From Hyphomicrobium album (GTDB lineage: Bacteria > Pseudomonadota > Alphaproteobacteria > Rhizobiales > Hyphomicrobiaceae), in assembly GCF_009708035.1 (NCBI RefSeq), contig NZ_WMBQ01000001.1, forward strand, positions 1,927,501-1,991,500: a stretch of 64,000 nucleotides of DNA, given 5' to 3'. This document shows, in pieces, positions 1-10,947 of this stretch. Each line of letters opens with the position of its first letter. Within the stretch, counting starts at the first letter, position 1. Under the pieces are notes generated by a model. That model saw nothing but the letters and a program-made list of their open reading frames with translations. It was not told where the DNA came from and made no database searches. The position numbers were made by a program, and so were the translations under genes.

Positions 1-563
1 GCTTCCGCACGCCCGACGGGGTCGTCGACTACTACGACGAGAAGGGCAACAACTCGAAGCAGTTCCTGATGCGCCGGCCGGTGCGCGGCGATGTTCGCCT
101 CGCGTCCGGTTTCGGCATGCGCTTCCACCCGCTGTTGAACGAGCGCCGCATGCACACCGGCGTCGACTGGGCGACGTCGCCCGGTACGCCGATCCTCGCG
201 GCAGGCACCGGCGTGATCGAGGAGGCGGGACGCAAGGGCCAGTACGGCAACTACGTGCGCATCCGTCATCCCAACGGCTACCACACCGCCTATGGCCACA
301 TGCTTCGCTTCCGCAAAGGCGTGCAGGCCGGCGCCAAGGTTCGCCAGGGCGAGATCATCGGCTACGTCGGCGCCACCGGCCTCGCCTCCGGGCCGCATTT
401 GCACTACGAGGTGCTGATCAACTCGCGCTTCGTCGACCCGCTTGCGATCCAGGTGCCGCGCGAGCGCGAGCTGAGCGGTCGCGTGCTGGCCGAGTTCCAG
501 AAGGAGCGCCAGCGCATCGACAATCTGCGTCACCTCGCGCCGGTCATGACCGCCAGCAAGTAA
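1..563 (+). CDS. M23 family (LytM-type) metallopeptidase, 3' part only
   Basis: The reading frame is open from the window edge (first full codon at base 3), so the N-terminus lies outside. The visible 187 residues are a complete LytM/M23 zinc peptidase domain. They include the HPLL...HTGVD motif supplying the first zinc ligands and the C-terminal HLHYEV motif with the HxH pair. Enzymes of this family cleave peptidoglycan cross-bridges in the periplasm, or act as amidase activators when degenerate; here the metal ligands are intact. The segment upstream of the domain (RTPDGVVDYYDEKGN) is typical of Rhizobiales M23 proteins with a long, often coiled-coil N-terminal half. A palindromic intergenic repeat follows the stop codon. 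Family is certain; substrate is not known. Confidence 0.93.
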   Translation, partial: FRTPDGVVDYYDEKGNNSKQFLMRRPVRGDVRLASGFGMRFHPLLNERRMHTGVDWATSPGTPILAAGTGVIEEAGRKGQYGNYVRIRHPNGYHTAYGHMLRFRKGVQAGAKVRQGEIIGYVGATGLASGPHLHYEVLINSRFVDPLAIQVPRERELSGRVLAEFQKERQRIDNLRHLAPVMTASK

Positions 564-588
564 CCCACCCCAGCGCGGCACACCCACG

Positions 589-724
589 CTGTCATCCTCG
601 GCTTTATGCCGAGGATCCACATCTTAGCGTCTCAAGTGCTGGCTATTGGTGGACATGCGCCACAAGGGGGCCCTCGCAGAGCCAGCCGAGAGCTGGGTCC
701 TCGGGACAAGCCCGAGGATGACAG
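589..724. repeat. Pair of inverted hairpin-forming intergenic repeats
   Basis: Two copies of one unit face each other: CTGTCATCCTCGG at 589-601 and its reverse complement at 712-724. Each copy is itself a hairpin (9-bp stem at 594-616 with a TTTAT loop; 8-bp stem at 698-718 with an ACAAG-type loop). It sits between the convergent M23 and clpB genes. It resembles REP/BIME-like or MITE-like units scattered in Rhizobiales genomes and could also act as a bidirectional terminator. Confidence 0.65.
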
Positions 725-768
725 TAAGGATGGCCGGTGCCGGGCCAAGCCCGACACCGGCAATCGAG

Positions 769-3366
<2,598 letters not shown>

Positions 3367-3573
3367 ACGTTCCCTCCTCGGCATGCCGCTCCGCCCAAAC
3401 GGCACGGGTTGGCACCTTCTACGTCAGGATGATCTGTGGTGCAGTCCGGACGACCTCGCCGGCACGCGGCAGCATCGTCCGTAAACCTTTCCAACAGGTG
3501 ATATAGTGTGGTCGGAACAAGACAAAAGAGGCCCGCACCGGGCCATCTCAGCATCTTTTGAGTTGCATTGACG

Positions 3574-4341
3574 ATGCCCGATCCGAGCGGACCCACCGTC
3601 CGCGGCCTCTACCGCTATCCCGTCAAAGGGTTATCCCCCGAGCCGCTCGAGAGCATGCCGCTGCGCGCCGGCGGAACGGCGCCGTTCGACCGCGCTTACG
3701 CCATCGAAAATGGCCCCGGCCGCTTCGACCCGGAGCACCCGGCGCACCTGCCGAAAATCAATTTCCTCATGCTGATGCGCAACGAGCGCCTCGCGACGCT
3801 GCAAACGCGGTTCGAGGACGAGACCGAGACGCTCGTCGTTTACCGCGCCGGTAAGCAGGTGGCGCGCGGCGACTTGAGGACACCGATCGGCCGCAAGATG
3901 ATCGAGCAGTTCTTCGCCGCCTACATGCAGGAGGAGTTGCGCGGCGCCCCGCGCGTGGTATCGGCGCCGGGACACAGCTTTTCTGACGTCGCAGCGAAAT
4001 GCCTGCACATCGTCAGCAAAGCGTCGCTGCGCGAGGTGGAGCGTGTCGTCGGGCGCGAGGTCAATCCCCTGCGCTTCCGGCCCAACCTCGTCATCGACGG
4101 CGGCGAGCCGTGGGCGGAGTTCGGCTGGGTCGGCAAGCCGCTGCAGGTAGGCGCGGTACGGCTCGAGGTGTTGAAGCGCACGGAGCGCTGCGCTGCGACC
4201 AATGTCGATCCCGACAACGGCAAGCGCGACATGGCGATCCCCGCCGAGCTGCAGCGAGCCTTCGGCCACACAGATTTCGGCATCTACGCGCGCGTCGTCA
4301 CGGACGGCACAATCACCCTCGGCGATCCTGTCGTCGTCTGA
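3574..4341 (+). CDS. MOSC domain-containing protein
   Basis: Protein of 255 aa with an N-terminal MOSC beta-barrel (VRGLYRYPVKGLSPE, about 5-110) followed by a MOSC domain (about 120-255). The conserved cysteine sits in the RTERCAATNVDP segment and is the residue that carries sulfur or binds the molybdenum cofactor in this family (MOCO sulfurase C-terminal, YcbX/mARC-like). Such proteins are molybdenum-dependent reductases of N-hydroxylated compounds or sulfur carriers; the substrate here is unknown. Start: ATG 3574 is preferred over a TTG two codons earlier; neither has a strong ribosome binding site. It is divergent from clpB with a perfect 6-bp GGCCCG/CGGGCC hairpin at 3530-3544 in the gap. 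Confidence 0.88.
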   Translation: MPDPSGPTVRGLYRYPVKGLSPEPLESMPLRAGGTAPFDRAYAIENGPGRFDPEHPAHLPKINFLMLMRNERLATLQTRFEDETETLVVYRAGKQVARGDLRTPIGRKMIEQFFAAYMQEELRGAPRVVSAPGHSFSDVAAKCLHIVSKASLREVERVVGREVNPLRFRPNLVIDGGEPWAEFGWVGKPLQVGAVRLEVLKRTERCAATNVDPDNGKRDMAIPAELQRAFGHTDFGIYARVVTDGTITLGDPVVV

Positions 4342-4372
4342 CGAAACACGGTCGTTCGGAAATCAAAGAGTA

Positions 4373-5143
4373 TCAGTCGCGGTCGGGCTCGTCCGGACCT
4401 GCGGCACCATTAACTTCCTCAGGGGCACCGTTGCCACTTTCGCGGCGCGGACGGCGAACCGGCCGGCGCAGGAATTCGGGCTGCTCGTGCTGCTGCTGCG
4501 GGAAGCTGTCCCGGCGACGGAACTGCTCGCCTCCACCCTGACGGGGTTGGCCGCCCTGCTCAGCGTTCTGAGGACGGGGAGGCGGACCGCCATTCGGGTC
4601 GCCGCCGCGATCGAAGCGCTGCTGGTCGCCGCCACGGTCGTTGCGGTCAAACCGGTTGTTGTTGCGGTGATGATCGCGGTCACCGCGGTGCCGGTTCTGG
4701 TCCTGCGAGCCGCCGCGATTCCCTTCGAAACGCTGGTTATCCGAGCGCGGCTGGTGGTCATGGCGCATTTGCGGCTGAGACTGATGGAGCGGCGGCTGCA
4801 TATCGCCGTCATCACCATCGTCGTCGCCGAAATCGTCACCGTCGCCGGGACCGCGCGGCATACCGCCGTTCATCTCGGGGCCGCCCTGGGCGATCTGCTG
4901 ATCGCGGAAGGCCATGATGATGCGGTTGTAGTGCTCGGCGTGCTGGAGGTAATTCTCGGCCAGTACCGGGTCGCCCGACGAGGTCGCATCGCGCGCCAGA
5001 GACATATACTTCTCGGCGATGTGAGAGGGGGTGCCGCGGATCTTAACCTCCGGCCCCGTGCTCTCGAAGCTGCGTGTGAGCGGGCTCTGCCCCTTGCGGT
5101 TGCTGCGCCCGCGGCCCCGACGGTTCTGCTGTCCTTGCCTCAT
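4373..5143 (-). CDS. DUF4167 domain protein, low-complexity RNA-binding-like tail
   Basis: 256 aa. Residues 1-80 (MRQGQQNRRGRGRSNRKG... through HAEHYNRIIMAF) are the DUF4167 domain, conserved across Rhizobiales and found next to prmC/prfA. The rest is disordered: an Asp/Gly-rich stretch, then Arg/Asn/Gln/Gly-rich sequence with many RGG-like and DRN motifs, ending in a basic PVRRPRRE patch and an acidic tail. Such composition is typical of proteins that bind RNA or phase-separate, but function is unproven. The start at 5143 is set by the conserved MRQGQQNRRGRGR beginning and a CGGAG upstream; longer open sequence upstream is not conserved-looking. Confidence 0.88.
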   Translation of the reverse strand: MRQGQQNRRGRGRSNRKGQSPLTRSFESTGPEVKIRGTPSHIAEKYMSLARDATSSGDPVLAENYLQHAEHYNRIIMAFRDQQIAQGGPEMNGGMPRGPGDGDDFGDDDGDDGDMQPPLHQSQPQMRHDHQPRSDNQRFEGNRGGSQDQNRHRGDRDHHRNNNRFDRNDRGGDQQRFDRGGDPNGGPPPRPQNAEQGGQPRQGGGEQFRRRDSFPQQQHEQPEFLRRPVRRPRRESGNGAPEEVNGAAGPDEPDRD

Positions 5144-5524
5144 TGGCTCCGTTCTCGGTCGTGATGAAAAAATCCGCGTGCGGCCTGCTGTTAGCATTTG
5201 CGAGAGCGCAGGGCCTTCAAGCAGGCGCCGACACGCAATCTCTGGCCAGTTCCTGGCGGCGCCCATGCGCGCGCACTGTGTCTCAATCTCGTGACGCTTT
5301 AACCGGCAGTCGCTACTTCCGATCGGAAGGGGGCGTTGCACACCAAGTGGCTAGCGATCGCCGTTCTAGCGGGAGCAACAGGTCCTCGCCAAAAGCGTGT
5401 CCCCGTGCTTCGCAATCCCATCTCGTGCAGTCGATCAGGCTCCAACTCTGAAGCGCGCGCACGATCAATCGGCTGGGCTCAGACTAGCGCGGAACGGGCG
5501 CAAATCAAACCTTTTCTTTGCGAC
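5144..5524. other. 381-bp intergenic stretch between prmC and the DUF4167 gene
   Basis: No gene is seen here. It must hold the promoter of the DUF4167 gene (minus strand). A hairpin CGCAAA/TTTGCG with a 12-nt loop (5499-5522) lies just after the prmC stop codon and could be a weak terminator for prmC. Base composition is lower in GC than the flanking genes. Confidence 0.5.
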
Positions 5525-6409
5525 CTAGTGCGAGTGTAACCGCAACGCCACACAACGGGTATGGCCGCCAAGGTCGTCATACCTGCGTACTTCTGCACGG
5601 AGTGTCTTAACGAACGCTTGCTGCAACAGTAGAGCCACAGCGTCCGCCTGTCCCATCCCCAGTTCCAGGACCACCCACCCCCGCAGCACCCCTCCGAGGC
5701 CCTGCGATATCTGGCGGTAAAAGGCGAGGCCGTCGGAGCCGCCATCGAGCGCCGCTGGCGGATCGTGGTCGCGCACCTCCGGCGCCAACCCGGGGATATC
5801 TCCGCTGGCTATATAGGGCGGGTTGCTGATGACCAGGTCGAATGGGCCAGCGACGCCGTCGAGCATGTCATGGCACGCGAATGCGACCCGCTCGGCGAGC
5901 CCCAACGCCTGCGCGTTCTGTCGCGCCGTCGCCAGCGCCTCCTCGCTGAGGTCGGTCCCGAGCCCCGTGGCGTTCGGCAACTCGGCAAGCAACGTCAGCA
6001 GCAGGCAGCCGGTCCCCGTGCCGATATCGAGGATGCGGATCGGCGCCTCGCCCCAGCCTTCGTGCGTGGCGATTTCAAGCGCCGCGCCGATCAGCGTCTC
6101 GCTGTCGGGACGCGGGTCGAGCGTCGCCGCTGAAAGGGCGAAGCGGCGCCCGTAGAACTCGCGCTCGCCGAGGATGCGCGACACCGGCTCGCGGGCCCTG
6201 CGCCGCTCGATCATCTGCCGGAGCCGCGCCTGCGCCTCGGCCGAAAGGCGCTGCTCAGGACGGCCGATGATATCGGCGGTCGACACCCCCGCAGCCGCAG
6301 CGATGAGCAGGCGCGCGTCACGCCCGGCGTCCTCGACACCGGCGGCGTCCAACGCTTGCTGGGCGGCGCGCGCCGCTTCCGCCAGCGTCATCGGGATCTC
6401 AGGCGGCAT
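5525..6409 (-). CDS. prmC: Peptide chain release factor N5-glutamine methyltransferase
   Basis: 294 aa. Methylates the glutamine of the GGQ motif of release factors using S-adenosylmethionine. Seen: the N-terminal helical domain (about 1-90, ending [18 protein letters not shown]), SAM motif [14 protein letters not shown], and the catalytic NPPY motif ([11 protein letters not shown]). The chosen ATG (6409) overlaps the 3' end of prfA by 11 nt and has GGAAGG four to five bases upstream; an ATG six codons later lacks such a site. The overlap with its own substrate gene prfA indicates an operon, a common arrangement. Confidence 0.96.
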   Translation of the reverse strand: MPPEIPMTLAEAARAAQQALDAAGVEDAGRDARLLIAAAAGVSTADIIGRPEQRLSAEAQARLRQMIERRRAREPVSRILGEREFYGRRFALSAATLDPRPDSETLIGAALEIATHEGWGEAPIRILDIGTGTGCLLLTLLAELPNATGLGTDLSEEALATARQNAQALGLAERVAFACHDMLDGVAGPFDLVISNPPYIASGDIPGLAPEVRDHDPPAALDGGSDGLAFYRQISQGLGGVLRGWVVLELGMGQADAVALLLQQAFVKTLRAEVRRYDDLGGHTRCVALRLHSH

Positions 6410-7484
6410 TGCCTTCCATGTCGGCGAGCTGGTTCGCCTGGTGCTCGGTGATGAGAACGTCGACGATTTCGTCGAGCGCCCCGCCGGCCAGCACCTCGTC
6501 GAGCTTGTGAAGCGTGAGGTTGATGCGGTGGTCGGTGACGCGGCCCTGCGGAAAGTTGTAGGTGCGGATGCGCTGCGAGCGATCGCCGGAGCCGACCTGA
6601 CCTTTGCGCGCCTGGGCACGGGCGCTGTCGGCCTTTTCGCGTTCCATTTCGTAGACCCGCGACCGCAGCACCTGCATGGCGAGGCGCCGGTTCTGGTGCT
6701 GCGACTTTTCCGCCGAGACGACGATGATGCCGGTCGGCAAATGCGTCATGCGCACCGCGGAATCCGTCTTGTTGACGTGCTGGCCGCCGGCGCCGCCCGC
6801 GCGCATCGTGTCAATGCGGATGTCCTCGGGGCGAATATCGATATCGATGTCCTCGGCCTCGGGCAGCACGGCGACGGTCGCCGCCGACGTGTGGATGCGA
6901 CCGCCCGTTTCCGTCGCGGGAATGCGTTGCACGCGATGCACCCCGGATTCGTATTTCAGGCGCGCAAACACGCCTTCGCCGCTGATCGAGGCGACGATCT
7001 CCTTGTAGCCTCCGAGGTCGTTCTCGGAGATCGAGATGATCTCGACTTTCCAGCCGCGGACTTCAGCGTAGCGGCTGTACATACGGAAGAGGTCGGCGGC
7101 GAACAGCGCCGCCTCGTCGCCGCCGGTGCCGGCGCGCACCTCGAGGATAGCGCTGCGCTCGTCGGCGGCGTCCTTCGGCAGGAGCTGGATCTTGAGCTGC
7201 TGCTCGAGCTCTTCGCGGCGCGGCTCGAGAGCCTCGAGATCGGCGCGCGCCATCTGGATCATTTCTTTGTCTGAAGCCGGGTCCGCGATCAGCGCCTCGA
7301 GATCGGACTTCTCCTTCTCGGCAGCCCGCAGCGCCTCGATGATCGCCACCACTGGGTTGAGGGCGGCAAACTCCTTGGTGAGCTTGGCGTAGGCGGCCTG
7401 GTTCACCCCGGCATTGAGCTCGGCCTGAATGGAGCTCCAGCGGCCGACCATCTTCTCGAGCTTGTCTTGCGGGATTCCGGGCAT
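6399..7484 (-). CDS. prfA: Peptide chain release factor 1
   Basis: 361 aa from ATG 7484 ([13 protein letters not shown]), the usual length for RF1; a TTG ten codons upstream would give 371 aa. RF1 ends translation at UAA/UAG. The decoding tripeptide motif is PAT ([15 protein letters not shown]), which marks RF1 rather than RF2. The peptidyl-tRNA hydrolysis motif GGQ is present ([15 protein letters not shown]), with the glutamine that PrmC methylates. The protein has the N-terminal coiled domain, domains 2/4 and 3 in the normal order. Cotranscribed with prmC. Confidence 0.97.
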   Translation of the reverse strand: MPGIPQDKLEKMVGRWSSIQAELNAGVNQAAYAKLTKEFAALNPVVAIIEALRAAEKEKSDLEALIADPASDKEMIQMARADLEALEPRREELEQQLKIQLLPKDAADERSAILEVRAGTGGDEAALFAADLFRMYSRYAEVRGWKVEIISISENDLGGYKEIVASISGEGVFARLKYESGVHRVQRIPATETGGRIHTSAATVAVLPEAEDIDIDIRPEDIRIDTMRAGGAGGQHVNKTDSAVRMTHLPTGIIVVSAEKSQHQNRRLAMQVLRSRVYEMEREKADSARAQARKGQVGSGDRSQRIRTYNFPQGRVTDHRINLTLHKLDEVLAGGALDEIVDVLITEHQANQLADMEGNAA

Positions 7485-7595
7485 GGGCTTCTGGTTGACG
7501 ATCTCGAACGGCAATGCCGGCCGCGCCCCGGCGGGCGAACCGACGATCTATTCAGCTTGGGGTGGATATGGCACCCGCGCCGCAGCGCGCCGCAT

Positions 7596-8345
7596 CTAAT
7601 CCGATTGGGCCGTCGACTGCAATTTGTCGCTCCGGCGGGTACGGGGATCGGGCACGTCGATCCACCGCAGGCCGTCGCGCACGGGAGCCAAGCGCACGAT
7701 CACATAGTTCTGGGCGCCGCGGACGAAGCGCTTCATCGACGGCGGAAGCTGGGACACCGCGGCCTCCAGGACCGCCGTTTGGGTGATGAGCAGGATCAGC
7801 GCGATGCCCATGGTGACCGTGAACAGCGCCATACCCGGCTTGCCGGCGTGCTCGTTCATGACGTCGCGGACGTTGCGCGCCGCTTCGGCGGCACGCCGGC
7901 CTCCCCCGCCGATCGCTTTGAGGATCGGGGCGCCCTGCCGGCCCAGTTGCGGCAATCGCGGCCGACGAGCCGCACGCACCGTAGTTGTTCGTGGTGCTTC
8001 GACGAACAGCTGCTCGAGCGAATGCAGGACGGGGCGCGGATCGAGCCCGGCGAAACCTGCATAGGTGCGCACGATGCGACAGGTCTCCGGCCACGGCGGC
8101 AACGATCCGATCAGGCCGGTCTCCAGCGCCGCGATGATGTCGACGCGCGTCGACAAGGCTTGCGCCGCTTGCGCAGGATTGAGGCGCAGGGCGCCGCGCA
8201 GGTCACGGAAAAATCGCGCAACCTCCGCGGCCATGATGGTCGGCGACGGCGGCGTTGCTGCAGAATAGGGATTGCGTGCGCCTTGCGGACGCACGACAGG
8301 AAGAGGTCTTGCCGGCTCGTAGCCTTCACGCATGACCAACGCCAC
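7596..8345 (-). CDS. HTH-domain protein with one membrane segment (RodZ-like layout)
   Basis: 249 aa. Residues about 38-105 form a helix-turn-helix domain of the HTH_25/XRE type (VARFFRDLRGALRLNPAQAA... through VRTYAGFAGLDPRP). This is followed by a basic linker and a single hydrophobic helix (about 168-190, ALFTVTMGIALILLITQTAVL) and a C-terminal region of about 60 residues. The layout of cytoplasmic HTH, one TM and a periplasmic tail recalls RodZ, but the C-terminal domain is not recognisably RodZ. It sits between ptsP and prfA, a conserved place in Hyphomicrobiales. A GTG (8345) opens the frame; ATG 8333 is an equal choice since neither has a clear ribosome binding site. Confidence 0.8.
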   Translation of the reverse strand: MALVMREGYEPARPLPVVRPQGARNPYSAATPPSPTIMAAEVARFFRDLRGALRLNPAQAAQALSTRVDIIAALETGLIGSLPPWPETCRIVRTYAGFAGLDPRPVLHSLEQLFVEAPRTTTVRAARRPRLPQLGRQGAPILKAIGGGGRRAAEAARNVRDVMNEHAGKPGMALFTVTMGIALILLITQTAVLEAAVSQLPPSMKRFVRGAQNYVIVRLAPVRDGLRWIDVPDPRTRRSDKLQSTAQSD

Positions 8346-8425
8346 TAATGATCGGAACTGGAAGTTCCCCCGGCACGCATCGTCTGATGAAAGCGGCTCG
8401 TTGTCAAAGACAGAACGTGCAGCGC

Positions 8426-10714
8426 TCAGACTTCGATGCCTTCGGATTTTGCGAAGCTATCGAGGCGTTCGCGGATATCAGTGGTGCCTTTTTTCAACAG
8501 GTCATCCACAAGTTTCGCGGCACGGCGCGCATTGAGCGCGAGGATCATCGTCTTCACGGGACCGATCGAGGCCGGCGCCATCGACAGCGAACGGAACCCG
8601 AGCGCGATCAAGGCGAGCGCTTCGACGGGGCGTCCGGCCATCTCGCCGCACAGCGTCAGCGGCACCTTGTGCTTCTCCGCCGCCTTCACCAGCGTCTTCA
8701 GAGCGCGCAGCGGGCTAGGAGACAATGAATCATAGCGGCTGCCGACGCGGGCGTTCGTACGGTCGGCCGCATACATGAACTGCAAGAGGTCGTTGCTGCC
8801 GACGGAGACGAAGTCGACCTTCTCCATCAGCGCGTCGAGCTCAAAAAGCAGGCAGGGCACCTCGATCATGGCCCCCAGCCGCACCTTCTTCGGGGGCTCT
8901 TGGCCCCTGGCGCGCATGATCTTGCGCTCCTTGTCGACCAGCGCACGCACCTCGTCCATTTCCGTGGCCATCGAGACCATCGGAATCATGACGCGCAGCT
9001 CCTGGCCGGCGGCAGCGCGCAAGAGTGCCCGCACCTGGGTCCGCAGCAGCGCCGGCCGATCGAGCCCCATGCGCACGGCCCGCCAGCCCATGGCCGGGTT
9101 CTCTTCCTTCGGCTGGCGCAGGTAGTGGAGGACCTTGTCGCCGCCGATATCGAGCGTGCGGAAGACCACCGGCCTGCCGTCGGCCCGCGCCACGATGGCG
9201 CGGTAGGAATCCGCCTGGCGCTCGACCTTCGGCAGGGTGTTCGACAGCATGAACAAGAGCTCGGTGCGGAACAGCCCGACGCCGTCGGCGCCGGCATCCT
9301 TCAAGTGCGGCATGTCGACGAGCAGACCGGCATTGATCTGCAGATCGACCTTGACGCCGTCGGTCGTCACCGCTGGTACGTCGCGCAGGGCGCGATACTG
9401 GCGCTGCCGGCGTGCAAGGAAGCGGACCTTATCGGAGTAAGCGGCGATCACGTCGGTCGAGGGGCGCAGGTGCACCTCGCCGGTCGTCGCATCGACGATC
9501 GCCGCGTCTCCCGCCTTGACCCGCTCGACGATGCCGCTCGCCTGCCCGACGGCGGCGATGCCCAGCGCCTTGGCGACGATCGCCACGTGGCTCTGACCGC
9601 TGCCGTCCTCCACGATCAGGCCGCGCAGGCGTTTGCGGTCGTAGTCGAGCAGCTCCGCCGGCCCCATGGTGCGGGCGACGAGGATCGCATCGGGCGGCAA
9701 GGAGGACGGTTCGTCAGCGCTGGTTATGCGGCCGGCAAGAATGCGCAGCAGCCGATCTGAAAGATCGTCCAGGTCGCGCTGGCGCTCGCGCCAGTAGGGA
9801 TCGTTCTGGCGCAGCATGCGGGCGCGCGTCGCGTTCTGCACGCGCTCGACCGATGCTTCCGCAGTGAGCCCGCCTTCCACCGCCTCGCGCAGCCGCCGCT
9901 CCCAGCCCTTGTCGTGGGCAAACATGCGGTAGGCGTCGAGCACGTCGCGATGCTCGCCGGCACCCGACAGGTGCTCGTGGTCGAACATCTCGTCGAGCGA
10001 CGCCCGCAGGCTCCCGATCGCGGTCTCGAGGCGGATCATTTCCTCGGCCGGGTCCTCGGCCATCAGGTGCGTGACGACGATCCGCGGCTCGTGCAGCACC
10101 ACGTGACCGAGCGCGATGCCGTCCGCCATCTGCTCGCCCTGGATCACCGCCGAGAGGGACTTCTCCAACTCGATCGCGGTGCCGGCCCCGGCCACGGCGC
10201 CGGACACGAGATGCTCGGCGACGACCATCGCCGTCGCCTGCAGCACCTCGACATCCTCGTCGGAGTATTCCTTCTGGGTTCGGTTCTGGACGACGAGCAC
10301 GCCGAGCACCTGGCCCGAGCGGCCGATCGGCACGGCCAGCAGCGAGTGGTAGATCTCCTCGCCGGTTTCAGGACGATAAGAGAATGCCGGGTGGCTCGAC
10401 GCCTCGGGCTCGTTCACGGTGATGTTCAACTCGGCGCAGCGGCCGACGAGACCTTCGCCACGCTTCATGCGCGTGTTGTGCACGGCGTCGGGATTGAGGC
10501 CTTCGCTGGCGAACAGCTCGAGCGAGCCATCCTGACGCTTGAGGTAGATGGAGCAGACCTCGGTGACCATCACGCCGGCGATTTGCTTGACGATCTTGTC
10601 GAGCCGCGACTGGCCGTCATCGGTCTCGGACATGATCTCGCGCAGACGCCGCATGATCACACGCAGCGCCGGCTCGGAGGTCATCACTCGTGGCTCGTCA
10701 CCTCGCCTCTGCAT
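8426..10714 (-). CDS. ptsP: Phosphoenolpyruvate-protein phosphotransferase of the nitrogen PTS (EI-Ntr)
   Basis: 762 aa. It transfers phosphate from PEP to NPr, starting the regulatory PTS-Ntr cascade. Domains: GAF sensor (about 25-165), the PEP-utilising N-terminal helical domain (about 190-320), the swivelling domain with the phospho-histidine in SGQSHVAIVAKALG (about His375), and the PEP-binding TIM barrel (about 430-740) with LFRTELLFM, the GSNDL motif and the active-site cysteine in LCGEMAGRP. The GAF domain distinguishes PtsP from sugar EI. Start at ATG 10714 is uncertain; ATG 10684 (MTSEPALRV) is an alternative. Downstream of lysC as in other Rhizobiales. Its final target class, an EIIA-Ntr-like protein, is encoded at 26807-27256 beside kdp. 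Confidence 0.96.
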   Translation of the reverse strand: MQRRGDEPRVMTSEPALRVIMRRLREIMSETDDGQSRLDKIVKQIAGVMVTEVCSIYLKRQDGSLELFASEGLNPDAVHNTRMKRGEGLVGRCAELNITVNEPEASSHPAFSYRPETGEEIYHSLLAVPIGRSGQVLGVLVVQNRTQKEYSDEDVEVLQATAMVVAEHLVSGAVAGAGTAIELEKSLSAVIQGEQMADGIALGHVVLHEPRIVVTHLMAEDPAEEMIRLETAIGSLRASLDEMFDHEHLSGAGEHRDVLDAYRMFAHDKGWERRLREAVEGGLTAEASVERVQNATRARMLRQNDPYWRERQRDLDDLSDRLLRILAGRITSADEPSSLPPDAILVARTMGPAELLDYDRKRLRGLIVEDGSGQSHVAIVAKALGIAAVGQASGIVERVKAGDAAIVDATTGEVHLRPSTDVIAAYSDKVRFLARRQRQYRALRDVPAVTTDGVKVDLQINAGLLVDMPHLKDAGADGVGLFRTELLFMLSNTLPKVERQADSYRAIVARADGRPVVFRTLDIGGDKVLHYLRQPKEENPAMGWRAVRMGLDRPALLRTQVRALLRAAAGQELRVMIPMVSMATEMDEVRALVDKERKIMRARGQEPPKKVRLGAMIEVPCLLFELDALMEKVDFVSVGSNDLLQFMYAADRTNARVGSRYDSLSPSPLRALKTLVKAAEKHKVPLTLCGEMAGRPVEALALIALGFRSLSMAPASIGPVKTMILALNARRAAKLVDDLLKKGTTDIRERLDSFAKSEGIEV

Positions 10715-10809
10715 AGGTCGTGCCGCCCGGGTAGTCCCGCCGCTCGTGTGATGATCGAGGAATTCGCCATCATCTGCGGCAGCGGTATTGAGCGAATTTC
10801 TCGGTCTGA

Positions 10810-10912
10810 ATCACACTAGCAAGTCTATGACTCTAGTGTCCCTCTCGATTCCGAAGCTCGCTTTTGGACCTAGCCGCGAACTCTGGCGAACGTCGGAACA
10901 GGACACTAGTGC
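10810..10912. repeat. Palindromic intergenic element between lysC and ptsP
   Basis: CTAGTGTCC at 10833-10841 is repeated in inverse as GGACACTAG at 10901-10909, and a third partial copy ACACTAG lies at 10814-10820. The 60-bp interior has lower GC content. It occupies most of the 233-bp gap between the two genes. The form is that of a small non-coding repetitive element; no protein gene or clear terminator is seen. Only one copy is visible in this window. Confidence 0.5.
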
Positions 10913-10947
10913 AGGTTCAGTGCTCGACCGTTCGCGCTCGGCCGCGC

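Noticed and set aside
3367-3573. Heat-shock (RpoH) promoter for clpB at CTTGTTCC...CTATAT
   Set aside because: The spacing between the CTTG and CTATAT boxes is about 11 nt instead of the 16-18 expected, so it was not listed.
4202-5164. 320-codon plus-strand frame across the MOSC and DUF4167 genes
   Set aside because: It runs through the end of one gene and the antisense of another; hydrophobic Val/Ala runs arise from reverse reading of the Asp/Arg/Gly-rich tail.
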